A DNA stretch of 64,000 bases from Flexivirga alba (GTDB lineage: Bacteria; Actinomycetota; Actinomycetes; Actinomycetales; Dermatophilaceae). Shown here one piece after another: positions 27,225-38,390 of the stretch (the stretch's first letter is position 1; every line of letters begins with the position of its first letter). A model generated the notes under the pieces. The model saw only the letters and a program-made list of their open reading frames with translations. It was not told the origin of the DNA and did no database searches. Both the position numbers and the translations under genes were made by a program. The stretch is taken from NCBI RefSeq assembly GCF_042661025.1, contig NZ_JBHSWH010000001.1, forward strand, positions 2,294,001-2,358,000, in the 5' to 3' direction.

Positions 27225-28246
27225 ATGGTCGCCAAGGCCACGATGGCCGACATCGCCAAGCAGTTGGGCATCTCCCGGGCAGCGGTCTCTTATGCGCTCA
27301 ACGGTCAGCCGGGCGTGGCAGCGGACACCCGCGAACGAGTGCTCAAACTCGCGGTCGACCTGGGCTGGCACCCGAGCGCGAGTGCCCGTGCGCTGACCGG
27401 ATCGGACATCAAGGTCATCGGCCTCGCGCTGTCTCGTGCGACCGACGCATTCGCCGTCGACTCCTTCTTCCTCGAGTTCATGGCAGGTGTGGAAAGCGTT
27501 CTGGTTCAACGGGGTTGGAGCCTCCTGCTGCGGGTGATCGGTGATGTCCCGGCCGTCGAGGTGGAGACCTATCGACGGTGGTGGGGGAGGGGCGCATTGA
27601 CGGCGTCATCCTCGTCGACGAACGTCATCGGGATGAGCGCATCGCGGCGATCGAAGAGATCGGGCTGCCTGCCGTGTTGTGCGGTGGACCGCGCAAGGGC
27701 CTCTCGTTCCCGTGCATATGGACCGATCAGGCCGGAGACGCGGCGCTGATCGTCGAGCACCTTGCCGCACTCGGGCACCGGCACATCGCCCACGTGAGCG
27801 GACCACGGGAGTTCGTTCACGAGCGTGCCCGGCAGCGCGGCGTGCGGACCGCGGCCGCGCGCCAGGGTCTCTCCGTCACGACGATCGAGGGCACCTACGC
27901 GCCCGCGGATGCCCGTGCAGCGGTCCGTCGGCTGCTGGAGGATCCGGAGCCACCGACCGGACTCATATTCGGCAACGATCACATGTCGGTGGCCGGGCTG
28001 AAGCAACTGCGAGAGCTCGGCAGGGCGGTACCCCGCGAGTTTTCCGTTGTCAGTTGGGATGACTCGCCGCTCACGCACGCGGTGGACCCCGAGCTCACCG
28101 CGCTCTACCGGGACAACCAGGCCTATGGCGGGCAAGCTGCTGACATGCTGCTCGATCTCGTGGCCGGGCAACGCGGAGGGCGTGTTCAGGTCGCCCGATC
28201 GCAGTTGCGTCCGCGGCCCAGCTCCGGCCCCGCCCCTGGGCGCTGA
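27225..28246 (+). CDS. LacI-family transcriptional regulator (frameshifted)
   Basis: A sugar-responsive repressor. The N-terminus reads MADIAKQLGISRAAVSYALN, a typical LacI helix-turn-helix with hinge. The frame breaks at the G run 27583-27587: after VETYRRWWG it continues as EGRIDGVILVDERHRDERI in the next frame, through the effector domain (GHRHIAHVSGP, IFGNDHMSVAGL, DDSPLTHAVDPELT). Adding one G gives 340 aa, the family's normal length. GGAGG precedes ATG 27225. The gene precedes a beta-glycoside ABC and hydrolase operon, its probable target. Confidence 0.87.
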
Positions 28247-28287
28247 ACCATCCATCAACGGTAACGATTCGATAACGCACTCTATCT

Positions 28288-28303
28288 ACTTACGCGAGTA
28301 AGT
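28288..28303. promoter_or_regulatory. Likely LacI-type operator upstream of the sugar operon
   Basis: acttac-gcga-gtaagt has 6-bp inverted arms around a CG-containing centre, the form of LacI-family operators. It lies 58 bp before the binding-protein start and after the regulator gene. A half-site with the same gtaagt occurs at the regulator promoter. Confidence 0.65.
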
Positions 28304-28360
28304 GGTGTGATGTGACGGCGCGACAGGGTGTCGCGCATGGGTGGCCCGGAGGGTTCAATC

Positions 28361-29683
28361 GTGAAGAGACGTCTCATTCCAGCGCTGACGATCGCGGCGA
28401 TGGTTGCTGGCACGGCCGCATGCAGCAGCAGTTCGGGCTCGGGTTCCGCCGGCGGCAGCGGTGGTGGCTCCGGGTCCGGCACCACGCTGAACTACTGGGC
28501 GAGCAATCAGGCCTCGTCGATCGACATGGACAAGAAGGTGCTGGGTCCGGAGCTGAAGAAGTTCCAGCAGCAGACCGGCATCAAGGTCAATCTGCAGGTC
28601 ATCGGCTGGCCGGACCTGCTCAACAAGATCCTCGCGGCGACCTCGAGCGGCAAGGGCCCTGATGTGCTCAACATCGGCAACACCTGGGCGCCGTCGTTGC
28701 AAGCCACCGGCGCGTTCATGCCGTTCGATTCCAGCGCTCTCACGGCCATCGGCGGCAAGTCGAAGTTCGTGCCGGCGTCCTTTGCGACGGGTGGTGTCAA
28801 GGGCAAGGATCCGACCTCGGTGCCGCTCTACTCGTTGGTCTACGGCCTCTACTACAACAAGAAGCTGTTCGCGGCTGCCGGGCTGAAGCCGCCGACCACA
28901 TGGGAGGAGCTGCAGACCGACGCGAAGAAACTCACGAATGCCAATAAGGGCACTTACGGCATGGCGATGGAGGGCGGCAGCTACACCGAGAGCGTCCACT
29001 TCGCGTTCATCTTCGGCCAGCAGCAGGGCGCCGACCCGTTCGACTCCAGCGGCAAGGCGAACTTCACCTCACCGGGCATGGTCGCCGGGGTGAAGCAGTA
29101 CGTCGACCTGATGAGCAACAAGGTCGTCAACCCCAGCAGCGTGCAGTACAAGAACGGCCCCGAGGCTCCCGGTGACTTCGCCAAGGGCAAGGCCGCGATG
29201 CTGATGAGCCAGAACAACGCCGACAACACCCTGGTCGCGGATGGCATGAAAACCAGTGAGTACGGCGTCGTTGCCATCCCGGCTCCCACCGGTAAGAAGA
29301 ACACCGCCAGCTTCGTCGCCGGCATCAACATGTCGATCTTCAAGAACACCAAGCACAAGGACGCTGCGCTGAAGTTCGTGAAGTTCATGACCAGCCCGGC
29401 CGAGCAGAAGATCCTCGACGTGCCGTTCGCGGCGCTGCCGGTCAATGCCGGTGCGACACCGAACTTCACCAAGAACGCGGCAGAGGCCAAGACCTTCCAG
29501 GAGATTCTGGCCACCAAGGCCGTTCCGCTTCCGTTGGTCGCGAACGAGTCGCAGTTCGAGACGAACGTCGGCAATGCCGTCAACCAGCTGATCGCCCAGG
29601 CAGCGACCGGCAAGGCGCCCTCCGACAGTGACATCAAGGCTGCGCTGCAGCAGGCGCAGGACAAGATGGCATCCGCCGGCTGA
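28361..29683 (+). CDS. Sugar ABC transporter substrate-binding lipoprotein
   Basis: A 440-aa extracytoplasmic binding protein of solute-binding family 1. The signal peptide MKRRLIPALTIAAMVAG ends in TAAC-SSSS, a lipoprotein cleavage site with a Gly/Ser linker. LNYWASNQASSIDMDKKVLG starts the mature fold. GTG 28361 has GGAGGG 9 nt upstream. It delivers an oligosaccharide to the two permeases encoded next. Hydrolases in the operon suggest a beta-linked sugar. The gene has none of the GTATGNCG octamers common elsewhere in the window. Confidence 0.9.
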   Translation: MKRRLIPALTIAAMVAGTAACSSSSGSGSAGGSGGGSGSGTTLNYWASNQASSIDMDKKVLGPELKKFQQQTGIKVNLQVIGWPDLLNKILAATSSGKGPDVLNIGNTWAPSLQATGAFMPFDSSALTAIGGKSKFVPASFATGGVKGKDPTSVPLYSLVYGLYYNKKLFAAAGLKPPTTWEELQTDAKKLTNANKGTYGMAMEGGSYTESVHFAFIFGQQQGADPFDSSGKANFTSPGMVAGVKQYVDLMSNKVVNPSSVQYKNGPEAPGDFAKGKAAMLMSQNNADNTLVADGMKTSEYGVVAIPAPTGKKNTASFVAGINMSIFKNTKHKDAALKFVKFMTSPAEQKILDVPFAALPVNAGATPNFTKNAAEAKTFQEILATKAVPLPLVANESQFETNVGNAVNQLIAQAATGKAPSDSDIKAALQQAQDKMASAG

Positions 29684-30672
29684 TGACGTCGAACTCGACG
29701 GTGAAGCGGGCCGACAAGGAGGATGCTCCCGGTCGGCCCGCTCCTCCCACCGCGAAGCGAGCCGGCGGGGGCCGCAGTGCCCGCCGGCTCACTCCCTACT
29801 TCCTGATCGCTCCGGCGATCGTCCTGGAACTACTGATCCACATCATCCCGATGGTCGTCGGGGTGTGGATGTCCTTCGTCGGGCTGACCCAGTCCTACAT
29901 CGCGAACTGGTCGACCGCGCCGTGGAAGGGTCTGTCGTCATACAAGCTCGCGCTGGACTTCTCCTCGCCGATCGGCAACAGCTTCCTGCACTCCTTCGAA
30001 GTCACTTGTCTCTACACCGTTCTGGTCGTGGGTATCTCGTGGTCCTTCGGGATGTCCGCGGCACTCGTGCTGCATCGCAACTTCCGCGGCCGCGGCTTCT
30101 TCCGCACCCTGTTCCTGGTGCCCTACGCAATGCCGATCTATGCCGGGATCATGACCTGGAGCTTCATGCTTCAGCGGGACAACGGCCTGGTGAACCACGT
30201 GCTGAAGTCGCTGGGCCTCTCCAATGGCGAGAGCTTCTGGCTGATCGGCAGCAACGCCTTCTGGTCGATGGTGGTCGTGGCCGTATGGCGCTCGTGGCCC
30301 TTCGCGTTCCTGATGCTCCTCGCCGGCCTGCAGAACATCCCGGACGACGTGTATGACGCGGCGTCCGTCGACGGTGCCGGCATCTGGAAGCAGATCCGCT
30401 ACATCACCCTCCCGGCGCTGCGACCGGTCAACCTGGTGATGGTGTTGATGCTCTTCCTCTGGACGTTCAACGACTTCAACACACCGTTCGTGCTGTTCGG
30501 CGCACAGCCGCCCACGTCGGCCGACATCATCTCGATCCACATCTATGGAGCGTCCTTCGTCAACTGGGACTTCGGCTTCGGCTCGGCGATGTCCGTGCTG
30601 CTGCTCCTCTTCCTGCTCGTGGTCACCGGGCTCTACCTGCTCGTCTTCAACCGGAGGTCGCGTCGTGCGTGA
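29683..30672 (+). CDS. Sugar ABC transporter permease, MalF type
   Basis: A 329-aa membrane subunit with a long basic N-terminal tail and about six helices. The ATPase-contact loop is DAASVDGAGIWKQIRYITLP, the EAA motif. ATG 29683 overlaps the binding-protein stop (TGATG), and its own end overlaps the next start. It pairs with the MalG-type permease. No ATPase is encoded in the operon. Confidence 0.92.
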   Translation: MTSNSTVKRADKEDAPGRPAPPTAKRAGGGRSARRLTPYFLIAPAIVLELLIHIIPMVVGVWMSFVGLTQSYIANWSTAPWKGLSSYKLALDFSSPIGNSFLHSFEVTCLYTVLVVGISWSFGMSAALVLHRNFRGRGFFRTLFLVPYAMPIYAGIMTWSFMLQRDNGLVNHVLKSLGLSNGESFWLIGSNAFWSMVVVAVWRSWPFAFLMLLAGLQNIPDDVYDAASVDGAGIWKQIRYITLPALRPVNLVMVLMLFLWTFNDFNTPFVLFGAQPPTSADIISIHIYGASFVNWDFGFGSAMSVLLLLFLLVVTGLYLLVFNRRSRRA

Positions 30673-31507
30673 GCCATTGTCGTTCAAGGTGTTTCGCGTC
30701 GTCGTCCTGGCTGTGCTGAGCGTCTTCGTGTTGGTGCCGATGTGGGTGCTGTTCACCAGTTCGGTCAAGCCGCTCGGCGACGTGCAGGGGAAGTTCGAGT
30801 GGTGGCCGAGCCACGTGACCTTCCAGCCGTTCAAGGACATCTGGAGCACGGTGCCGCTCGGCCGGTACTTCGCGAACAGCCTCATCGTCTGCTCGATCTC
30901 GATGGTGCTCAGCGTCGTCGTGGCGATCTTCGCGGGCTACGCGGTGTCGCGGTGGACCTTCCGGGGTCGCAATGTCTTCACCACGACCATCCTGTCCACG
31001 CAGATGTTCCCCGGAATCCTGTTCCTGCTCCCGCTCTTCCTGATCTTCGTCAACATCGACAAGGTCCTGGGTTTCACCCTCCTCTACCAGACGCGCGTGG
31101 GTCTGATCATCACCTACCTGACGTTCTCGTTGCCGTTCGCGATCTGGATGCTTGCCGGCTACTTCGACGGCATACCAAGGGAATTGGACGAAGCGGCACG
31201 GGTCGATGGTGCGTCCACCCTCGGCACCTTGCTCCGGGTGGTGCTGCCTGCCGCACGACCGGGTGTGATCGCGGTCGCGGTTTACTCCTTCATGACCTCG
31301 TGGGGTGAGGTGCTGTTCGCCTCGCAGATGACCAACCCGCAGACCCAGACACTGTCGATCGGCCTGCAGAGCTACTCAACCCAGATCAACGTCTACTGGA
31401 ACCAGGTCATGGCCGCGTCGCTCGTGGTCAGCGTGCCGGTCGTCATCGCCTTCCTGCTGCTGCAGCGCTATCTGGTGGCGGGCCTGACGGCGGGTGCGGT
31501 CAAGTGA
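30665..31507 (+). CDS. Sugar ABC transporter permease, MalG type
   Basis: A 280-aa membrane subunit with six predicted helices and the EAA loop DEAARVDGASTLGTLLRVVL. GTG 30665 lies 8 nt inside the MalF-type gene, giving translational coupling. It completes the transport channel; the energising ATPase must be shared from elsewhere, as with MsiK in related bacteria. Confidence 0.92.
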   Translation: MREPLSFKVFRVVVLAVLSVFVLVPMWVLFTSSVKPLGDVQGKFEWWPSHVTFQPFKDIWSTVPLGRYFANSLIVCSISMVLSVVVAIFAGYAVSRWTFRGRNVFTTTILSTQMFPGILFLLPLFLIFVNIDKVLGFTLLYQTRVGLIITYLTFSLPFAIWMLAGYFDGIPRELDEAARVDGASTLGTLLRVVLPAARPGVIAVAVYSFMTSWGEVLFASQMTNPQTQTLSIGLQSYSTQINVYWNQVMAASLVVSVPVVIAFLLLQRYLVAGLTAGAVK

Positions 31508-33477
31508 GCGGGGGCATCGAGCGACCACTGCGATTCGTGCGGACCGGGAGCACGGAGCACGTGTGGTTCGGGTGCAACTTCTGGTCTCGTGCGGGTGGGC
31601 CGTTCATGTGGCGGTCGTATGACGAGGAGGTCGTGCGCGCAGAGCTGCTCACGATGCGCGAGGCGGGCCTTGACGTCACGAGGTCATTCCTCTTCTGGCC
31701 GCACGCGATGCCGGAACCAGGGTGTCTCGACCAGGCAGTGATGGACCGTTTCGAAGAGTTTCTCGATCTGCACACAGAGCTCGGAATGCTCACCATCCCA
31801 ACGTTTCTCGTCGGCCACATGTCCGGGGAGAACTGGGATCCGTCCTGGCGCGGGGATCGTGACCTCTACACCGACACGTGGATGGTCGCGCAGCAATCGA
31901 GTTACCTTTCGCAGGTGGCCGCACGCTTCGGGTCGCACCCGGCGATCGTCGGCTGGCTGGTCTCCAACGAGATGCCGATCTACGGCGGTCCCACAGCGCG
32001 GGCGGATGTCACGGCGTGGGCACAGTTGATGGTCACGGCGATCCGTGCTGGTGACCAGGACAAGCCGGTCTCGATCGGCGACGGGGCGTGGGGGCAGGAA
32101 GTCACCGGCGAGGACAACGGTTTCAGCGTGCGGGACCTCGCGGCTATGACGCAGTTCGTCGGTCCGCACGTTTATCCAATGGGGGACGACATCGTCCGCC
32201 AGCACCTGCGTGCGGCGTTCGTGTGTGAACTGGCTGCTGTGGCGCAGCTGCCGGTGGTGCTGGAGGAGTTCGGCGTCAGCTCCGACTTCGCGTCCGACGA
32301 CCACGCTGCCCAGTACTACAGGCAGGTGCTGCACACCACGCTGCTCGCTGGCGCGACCGGCTGGTTGGCCTGGAACAACACGGATTTCGACAACCTGCCC
32401 GAGCAGGATCCCTACCGCCACCATCCGTTCGAGTTGCATTTCGGGCTGACGCGGGCCGATGGCTCGCCGAAGCCGCAGCTGTATGAGATCGCCGCCTTCC
32501 GGCAGCTAGTGGACCGATTGGACCTGCCGCAGTGCAAGCGCTGGCCGACGCAGGTCGCGTTGATCGTCCCGGCCTACCTCGACGGCCCCGAGCACTGGAC
32601 GTTCGAGGAACGCGAACGCACCGACATCACGAAGGCTCTCGAGCAGGCTTATGTCGCCTGTCGCGAAGCAGGTCTCGGCCCCGCCTTCGTGCGGGAGCCG
32701 GAGCAGGTGCCCGCCGACGCGCGTCTGGTCATCGTGCCGTCGGTCAAGGCGCTGACCGTGCCAACCTGGCACCACCTGGCGCAGCGAGCCACCGACGGCC
32801 AAACCGTCTATGTTTCCTACGGATTGGGTGACTCACCGGTCCAACGAGGGCCGTGGTGGACCGACCTGGAATCGATCTTCGGGGTGCGCCATACGTTGCG
32901 CTACGGCATGGTCGAGCCGGTGCTGGACGATGTTGTCGAGGTCCGCTTCCGCGTCGACTTCGGCGGGATCTCGGCCGGTAACACGTTGCGTTTCACGGCG
33001 GTCGGCTCGCCGGGAGGTCGGAGCATCCTCCCCGTCGAGGCGATCGACGCCGAGATCATCGCGTTCGACCAGCACGACAGACCAGTGCTCACCCGCCGGC
33101 GCCACGGTGGTGGACAAGCGGTCCTGTGCACGCTGCCGCTGGAGTATTTCGCTGCGCGCACGCCTCGGGTGAACCCTGAGGACACCTGGCGGTTGTATGA
33201 CGCACTGGCCGACGAAGCGGGCGTAGAGCGCCCGGCGCGGGTGAACGACCCGCGGGTTCTGGTCGACGGTCTGAGTCATCGCGACGGCCGCGAATTCGCT
33301 TGGCTGATCAACGCATCCGACGAAGTGATTGATCTCGAGGCGTATGGCGTGAACCGGTTGTCGCCATACGAGGTCGCCGTCGTCCAGTTGCCGGGCGGGC
33401 TCGTGGCCCCGGGCGAAGCGAGCGCTGCAGACCACCTTCAAACCCATCGCATGACGCCCAAAGGAGAAACACTGTGA
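31504..33477 (+). CDS. GH5-like glycoside hydrolase with amidotransferase-like domain
   Basis: A 657-aa cytoplasmic hydrolase (no signal peptide). Residues 1-345 form a clan A barrel: acid/base Glu in GWLVSNEMP and nucleophile Glu in PVVLEEFGVSS. Residues of about 350-480 (VALIVPAYLDGPEHWTFEE, VIVPSVKALTVPTW) resemble the amidotransferase-like trimerisation domain of GH42 and related enzymes; the rest is a beta-sandwich. GTG 31504 overlaps the permease stop. It may be a beta-mannosidase or beta-glucosidase; the exact GH5 subfamily cannot be set from sequence alone. Confidence 0.82.
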   Translation: MSGGIERPLRFVRTGSTEHVWFGCNFWSRAGGPFMWRSYDEEVVRAELLTMREAGLDVTRSFLFWPHAMPEPGCLDQAVMDRFEEFLDLHTELGMLTIPTFLVGHMSGENWDPSWRGDRDLYTDTWMVAQQSSYLSQVAARFGSHPAIVGWLVSNEMPIYGGPTARADVTAWAQLMVTAIRAGDQDKPVSIGDGAWGQEVTGEDNGFSVRDLAAMTQFVGPHVYPMGDDIVRQHLRAAFVCELAAVAQLPVVLEEFGVSSDFASDDHAAQYYRQVLHTTLLAGATGWLAWNNTDFDNLPEQDPYRHHPFELHFGLTRADGSPKPQLYEIAAFRQLVDRLDLPQCKRWPTQVALIVPAYLDGPEHWTFEERERTDITKALEQAYVACREAGLGPAFVREPEQVPADARLVIVPSVKALTVPTWHHLAQRATDGQTVYVSYGLGDSPVQRGPWWTDLESIFGVRHTLRYGMVEPVLDDVVEVRFRVDFGGISAGNTLRFTAVGSPGGRSILPVEAIDAEIIAFDQHDRPVLTRRRHGGGQAVLCTLPLEYFAARTPRVNPEDTWRLYDALADEAGVERPARVNDPRVLVDGLSHRDGREFAWLINASDEVIDLEAYGVNRLSPYEVAVVQLPGGLVAPGEASAADHLQTHRMTPKGETL

Positions 33478-34847
33478 TTGCCCAGTTTCCTGCCGATTTC
33501 ATCTTCGGCGCAGCGACTGCGTCCTACCAGGTAGAGGGAGCGGCAGCCGAGGACGGCCGGACCCCGTCCATCTGGGACACCTTCAGTCACACGCCCGGGA
33601 AGGTCTTCCGGGGACAGACCGGCGATGTCGCCTGCGACCACTATCACCGGTACGGCGAGGACATCGCACTGATGAAGCAGTTGGGGCTGGACAGCTACCG
33701 CTTCTCGCTCGCCTGGCCACGGATCAAGCCCGACGATGGCCCGGTCAACGCCGCGGGCCTGGCGTTCTACGACAAGCTGGTCGACGAATTGCTGGCGGCG
33801 GGCATCGACCCGGCCGTCACGCTCTATCACTGGGACCTGCCGCAGGCGCTGGAGGACAAGGGCGGCTGGCGCGAGCGGGACACCGCCGAGCGTTTCGCGG
33901 AATACGCCGCGGTGGCGGCTCAGCACCTCGGTGACCGGGTCAAGAGGTGGATCACGCTCAACGAGCCGTTCTGCTCCTCGATCCTCGGGTATGCCGACGG
34001 CGTGCACGCACCGGGCGCACAGGAAGGTGAGGGCGCGCTCAAGGCCGCGCATCACCTGCTGCTCGGTCATGGTCTCGCCGCGCAGCGGATCCGGTCCGCC
34101 GTGCCCGACGCGCAGGTCGGCATCACTCTCAATCTCGCGTCCGTGCAACAGGTTTCGGACGAACCGGCCGACGTCGAGGCCGCGCATCGCAGCTTGCTGA
34201 TCGGCAACCTGATCTTCACCGACCCGGTGCTGGCCGGGAAGTACCCTGAGCTGGGCAAGGAGGTGTGGGCACCGATCACGGACTTCTCGTGGATCGGCGA
34301 CACCGACCTCGCGACAATCGCCCAGCCGCTCGACTTCCTCGGCGTCAACTACTACTTCCCGAGCCGCCCGAAGGCCGTCGCGCACAACGAGCCCGACTCG
34401 GGCAAGCGCGTGGCGTCCGACCTGGGCTTCGAGTCGCTCATCCACGACGGCGAATACCTCACCGAGATGGGCTGGCCGGTCGACGCGAGTGCGTTCACCG
34501 ACCTGCTCATCTGGCTGCGCGACACGTATGGCGACGCGTTGCCGCCGATCTACATCACCGAGAACGGCATAGCGTGCCCGGACGTGGTCGGTGACGACGG
34601 CCGGGTCGATGACCAGGACCGGATTCGCTACGTCGGTGACCACCTCACGGCCGTCAGTGCCGCGATGGACAAGGGCGTCGACGTGCGTGGCTACTTCGTC
34701 TGGTCGCTCATGGACAACTTCGAGTGGGCCAGGGGCTACCAGCCGCGCTTCGGAGTCGTGCACGTCGACTACGACACGCTGAAGCGCACCCCGAAGGCCA
34801 GCTTCGACTGGTTCCGCAACGTGATCGCCACCCACGAAGTCTCCTGA
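33474..34847 (+). CDS. Beta-glucosidase, GH1 family
   Basis: A 457-aa cytoplasmic retaining glycosidase. The N-terminal signature is FIFGAATASYQVEGAA, the acid/base Glu is in TLNEPFCSS and the nucleophile Glu is in IYITENGIA; DNFEWARGYQPRFGVVHVDY near the C-terminus is the aglycone/glucose-binding block. AAAGGAG precedes GTG 33474, which overlaps the upstream stop. It likely splits the imported oligosaccharide to glucose. A nested inverted repeat begins at its stop codon. Confidence 0.95.
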   Translation: MIAQFPADFIFGAATASYQVEGAAAEDGRTPSIWDTFSHTPGKVFRGQTGDVACDHYHRYGEDIALMKQLGLDSYRFSLAWPRIKPDDGPVNAAGLAFYDKLVDELLAAGIDPAVTLYHWDLPQALEDKGGWRERDTAERFAEYAAVAAQHLGDRVKRWITLNEPFCSSILGYADGVHAPGAQEGEGALKAAHHLLLGHGLAAQRIRSAVPDAQVGITLNLASVQQVSDEPADVEAAHRSLLIGNLIFTDPVLAGKYPELGKEVWAPITDFSWIGDTDLATIAQPLDFLGVNYYFPSRPKAVAHNEPDSGKRVASDLGFESLIHDGEYLTEMGWPVDASAFTDLLIWLRDTYGDALPPIYITENGIACPDVVGDDGRVDDQDRIRYVGDHLTAVSAAMDKGVDVRGYFVWSLMDNFEWARGYQPRFGVVHVDYDTLKRTPKASFDWFRNVIATHEVS

Positions 34848-34932
34848 TCGAGAGGACCCCAAACCGACCGAGAGGACCCCGAAATCCAGCTGATTTCGGG
34901 GTCCTCTCGATGCTGAAGGGGTCCTCTCGATC
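34846..34932. terminator. Nested double inverted repeat between convergent genes
   Basis: Outer arms gatcgagaggacccc (34846-34860) and ggggtcctctcgatc (34918-34932) pair perfectly. Inner arms cgagaggaccccgaaatc (34869-34886) and gatttcggggtcctctcg (34892-34909) also pair perfectly. Outer and inner left arms share cgagaggacccc, so each left arm can pair with either right arm. It starts on the last base pair of the GH1 stop and ends 6 nt before the glgX stop. Confidence 0.9.
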
Positions 34933-34937
34933 GACGT

Positions 34938-37079
<2,142 letters not shown>

Positions 37080-37085
37080 CCCGGG

Positions 37086-37091
37086 AGCGTA
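37086..37091 (-). promoter_or_regulatory. -10 box of glgX, leaderless
   Basis: TACGCT on the minus strand with a 6-nt spacer (cccggg) before GTG 37079. Confidence 0.55.
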
Positions 37092-37185
37092 GCCACCACA
37101 CGAAGTTCTCGGCTTGTTCCTCGCTTCGAACTTCGCTGGTACCCGACCCTCACCCCATGAAGTTTTCTGTGCCGAGCGCGTGAAG

Positions 37186-37191
37186 TAGCGT
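37186..37191 (+). promoter_or_regulatory. -10 box of the YbjN gene, leaderless
   Basis: TAGCGT with a 7-nt spacer before ATG 37199; the same hexamer serves glgE. Confidence 0.55.
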
Positions 37192-37198
37192 GGGTCAC

Positions 37199-37747
37199 AT
37201 GACAGATCCGACTTCTTTGCCCAACTTCGCCCCGCCCGCCTCGGCGCCATCCGCCCCGGCCGGCGACGGCCAGCTGCAGAAGCGCGTGATGGACGCCCTG
37301 CAGGAGGAGGGCTTCCGCCCCGAGCTCGACGCCGACGGCGACGTCAGCTACAAGGTCGAGGGCCAGCAGCTCTTCGTGCGCTGCGTCGACGGCGAGCCTG
37401 CGATGATGCGCATTTTCGGCCAGTGGCAGATCACCGATGACCTCCCGCAGGACATCACCAAGCAGCTCCTTGCTGCCAACGATGTCTCGCTGAGCCTGAA
37501 CATCGTCAAGACCGGCCTGGCCAACGGCAACCTCATCGTCACCGGCGAGCACCTGGTCTCGCCGGCCGACGACGTCAAGACACTCGTGCAGTCGACCACG
37601 CAGATGGTGCTCACCGCTGTGCAGTTGTGGCACCAGGCGGTCACCAGCGATGGTCCGCACGCCGCCAACTCCGACGAGCCGCCGGCCGTCGCCCAGGTGA
37701 TGGCCAACGCCATGCAGTCCGACGCCAACGAGCAGCAGCAGCAGTAG
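37199..37747 (+). CDS. YbjN-domain protein
   Basis: A 182-aa cytoplasmic protein with a Pro/Ala-rich start, then a YbjN/type III chaperone-like fold (LQKRVMDALQEEGFRPELDA, VEGQQLFVRCVDGEPAMMRI) and a C-terminal helix ending in a Gln run. Such proteins are common in actinobacteria, with roles in stress or division suggested but not shown. ATG 37199 is chosen over GTG 37190 because of the leaderless spacing. A strong terminator follows. Confidence 0.75.
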   Translation: MTDPTSLPNFAPPASAPSAPAGDGQLQKRVMDALQEEGFRPELDADGDVSYKVEGQQLFVRCVDGEPAMMRIFGQWQITDDLPQDITKQLLAANDVSLSLNIVKTGLANGNLIVTGEHLVSPADDVKTLVQSTTQMVLTAVQLWHQAVTSDGPHAANSDEPPAVAQVMANAMQSDANEQQQQ

Positions 37748-37767
37748 AAGTAGAACGACTTACACCC

Positions 37768-37813
37768 GCCGGGGCCGGTGGTGACGCTAGTCTCGGCGTC
37801 ACCACCGGCCCCG
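37768..37813 (+). terminator. Strong hairpin terminator after the YbjN gene
   Basis: ccggggccggtggtgacgc (37768-37786) and gcgtcaccaccggccccgg (37795-37813) pair perfectly over 19 bp with an 8-nt loop; ggtggtttg follows. Confidence 0.88.
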
Positions 37814-37834
37814 GTGGTTTGAGGACGGAGCAGG

Positions 37835-38203
37835 ATGACAACCGATCAGGTCCCGGTGGCGCCGGGCAGCGAAGCGGCCGAACGCAGTCGGCTGGTGGCG
37901 ATCACTGTCGCCGTCGTCGGTCTGGTCGGGATGTTCATCGCGTTGCTGGGCTGGACCGGCATGGCCAAGAGCGCCGACAGCGCGGTCGGCGCGCCGCCCT
38001 GGCTGGTCTTCGTCATCGGAGCGGTGATCACCGTCGGTGCCGCAGTCTTCGACCTGGCGGCCGGCTCGCGGTCCGATGTGTATGCCGTGGCACCGGGCGA
38101 GCGGCTGACGACCATTCGGTTCGTGCTCAACAAGCTCGCGCCATGGATCATCGTCGCGCTCACCGCCGTCGGCATGATCGTGATCTGGGTCCGGCACCAC
38201 TGA
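37835..38203 (+). CDS. Small membrane protein
   Basis: A 122-aa protein with three hydrophobic helices (VAITVAVVGLVGMFIALLGW, PPWLVFVIGAVITVGAAVF, WIIVALTAVGMIVIWV). GAGGACGGAGCAGG precedes ATG 37835. I do not recognise its family. It stands between the YbjN gene's terminator and etfB. Confidence 0.7.
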   Translation: MTTDQVPVAPGSEAAERSRLVAITVAVVGLVGMFIALLGWTGMAKSADSAVGAPPWLVFVIGAVITVGAAVFDLAAGSRSDVYAVAPGERLTTIRFVLNKLAPWIIVALTAVGMIVIWVRHH

Positions 38204-38390
38204 GCCTGGCAATCAACTTCCTGCAGGGTCCCTGGCATCCCGTTGTTACTCGCGGGTAGCATGCTGCGGGTAATCGGGCACAACGGCCTCGGCATACGAT
38301 CGCCGCAGGTTTGGGCGCTGCCCGCGTCCCGCCCGTGAACGCTGACTGAGGTCAGACACTCGCACCCTGATGGAAGAGGACGATAGACGC

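Noticed and set aside
27583..27587. Programmed ribosomal frameshifting in the LacI gene
   Set aside because: The same kind of shift occurs at G/C runs in many unrelated genes here, without slippery-site or pseudoknot features, so sequence error is simpler.
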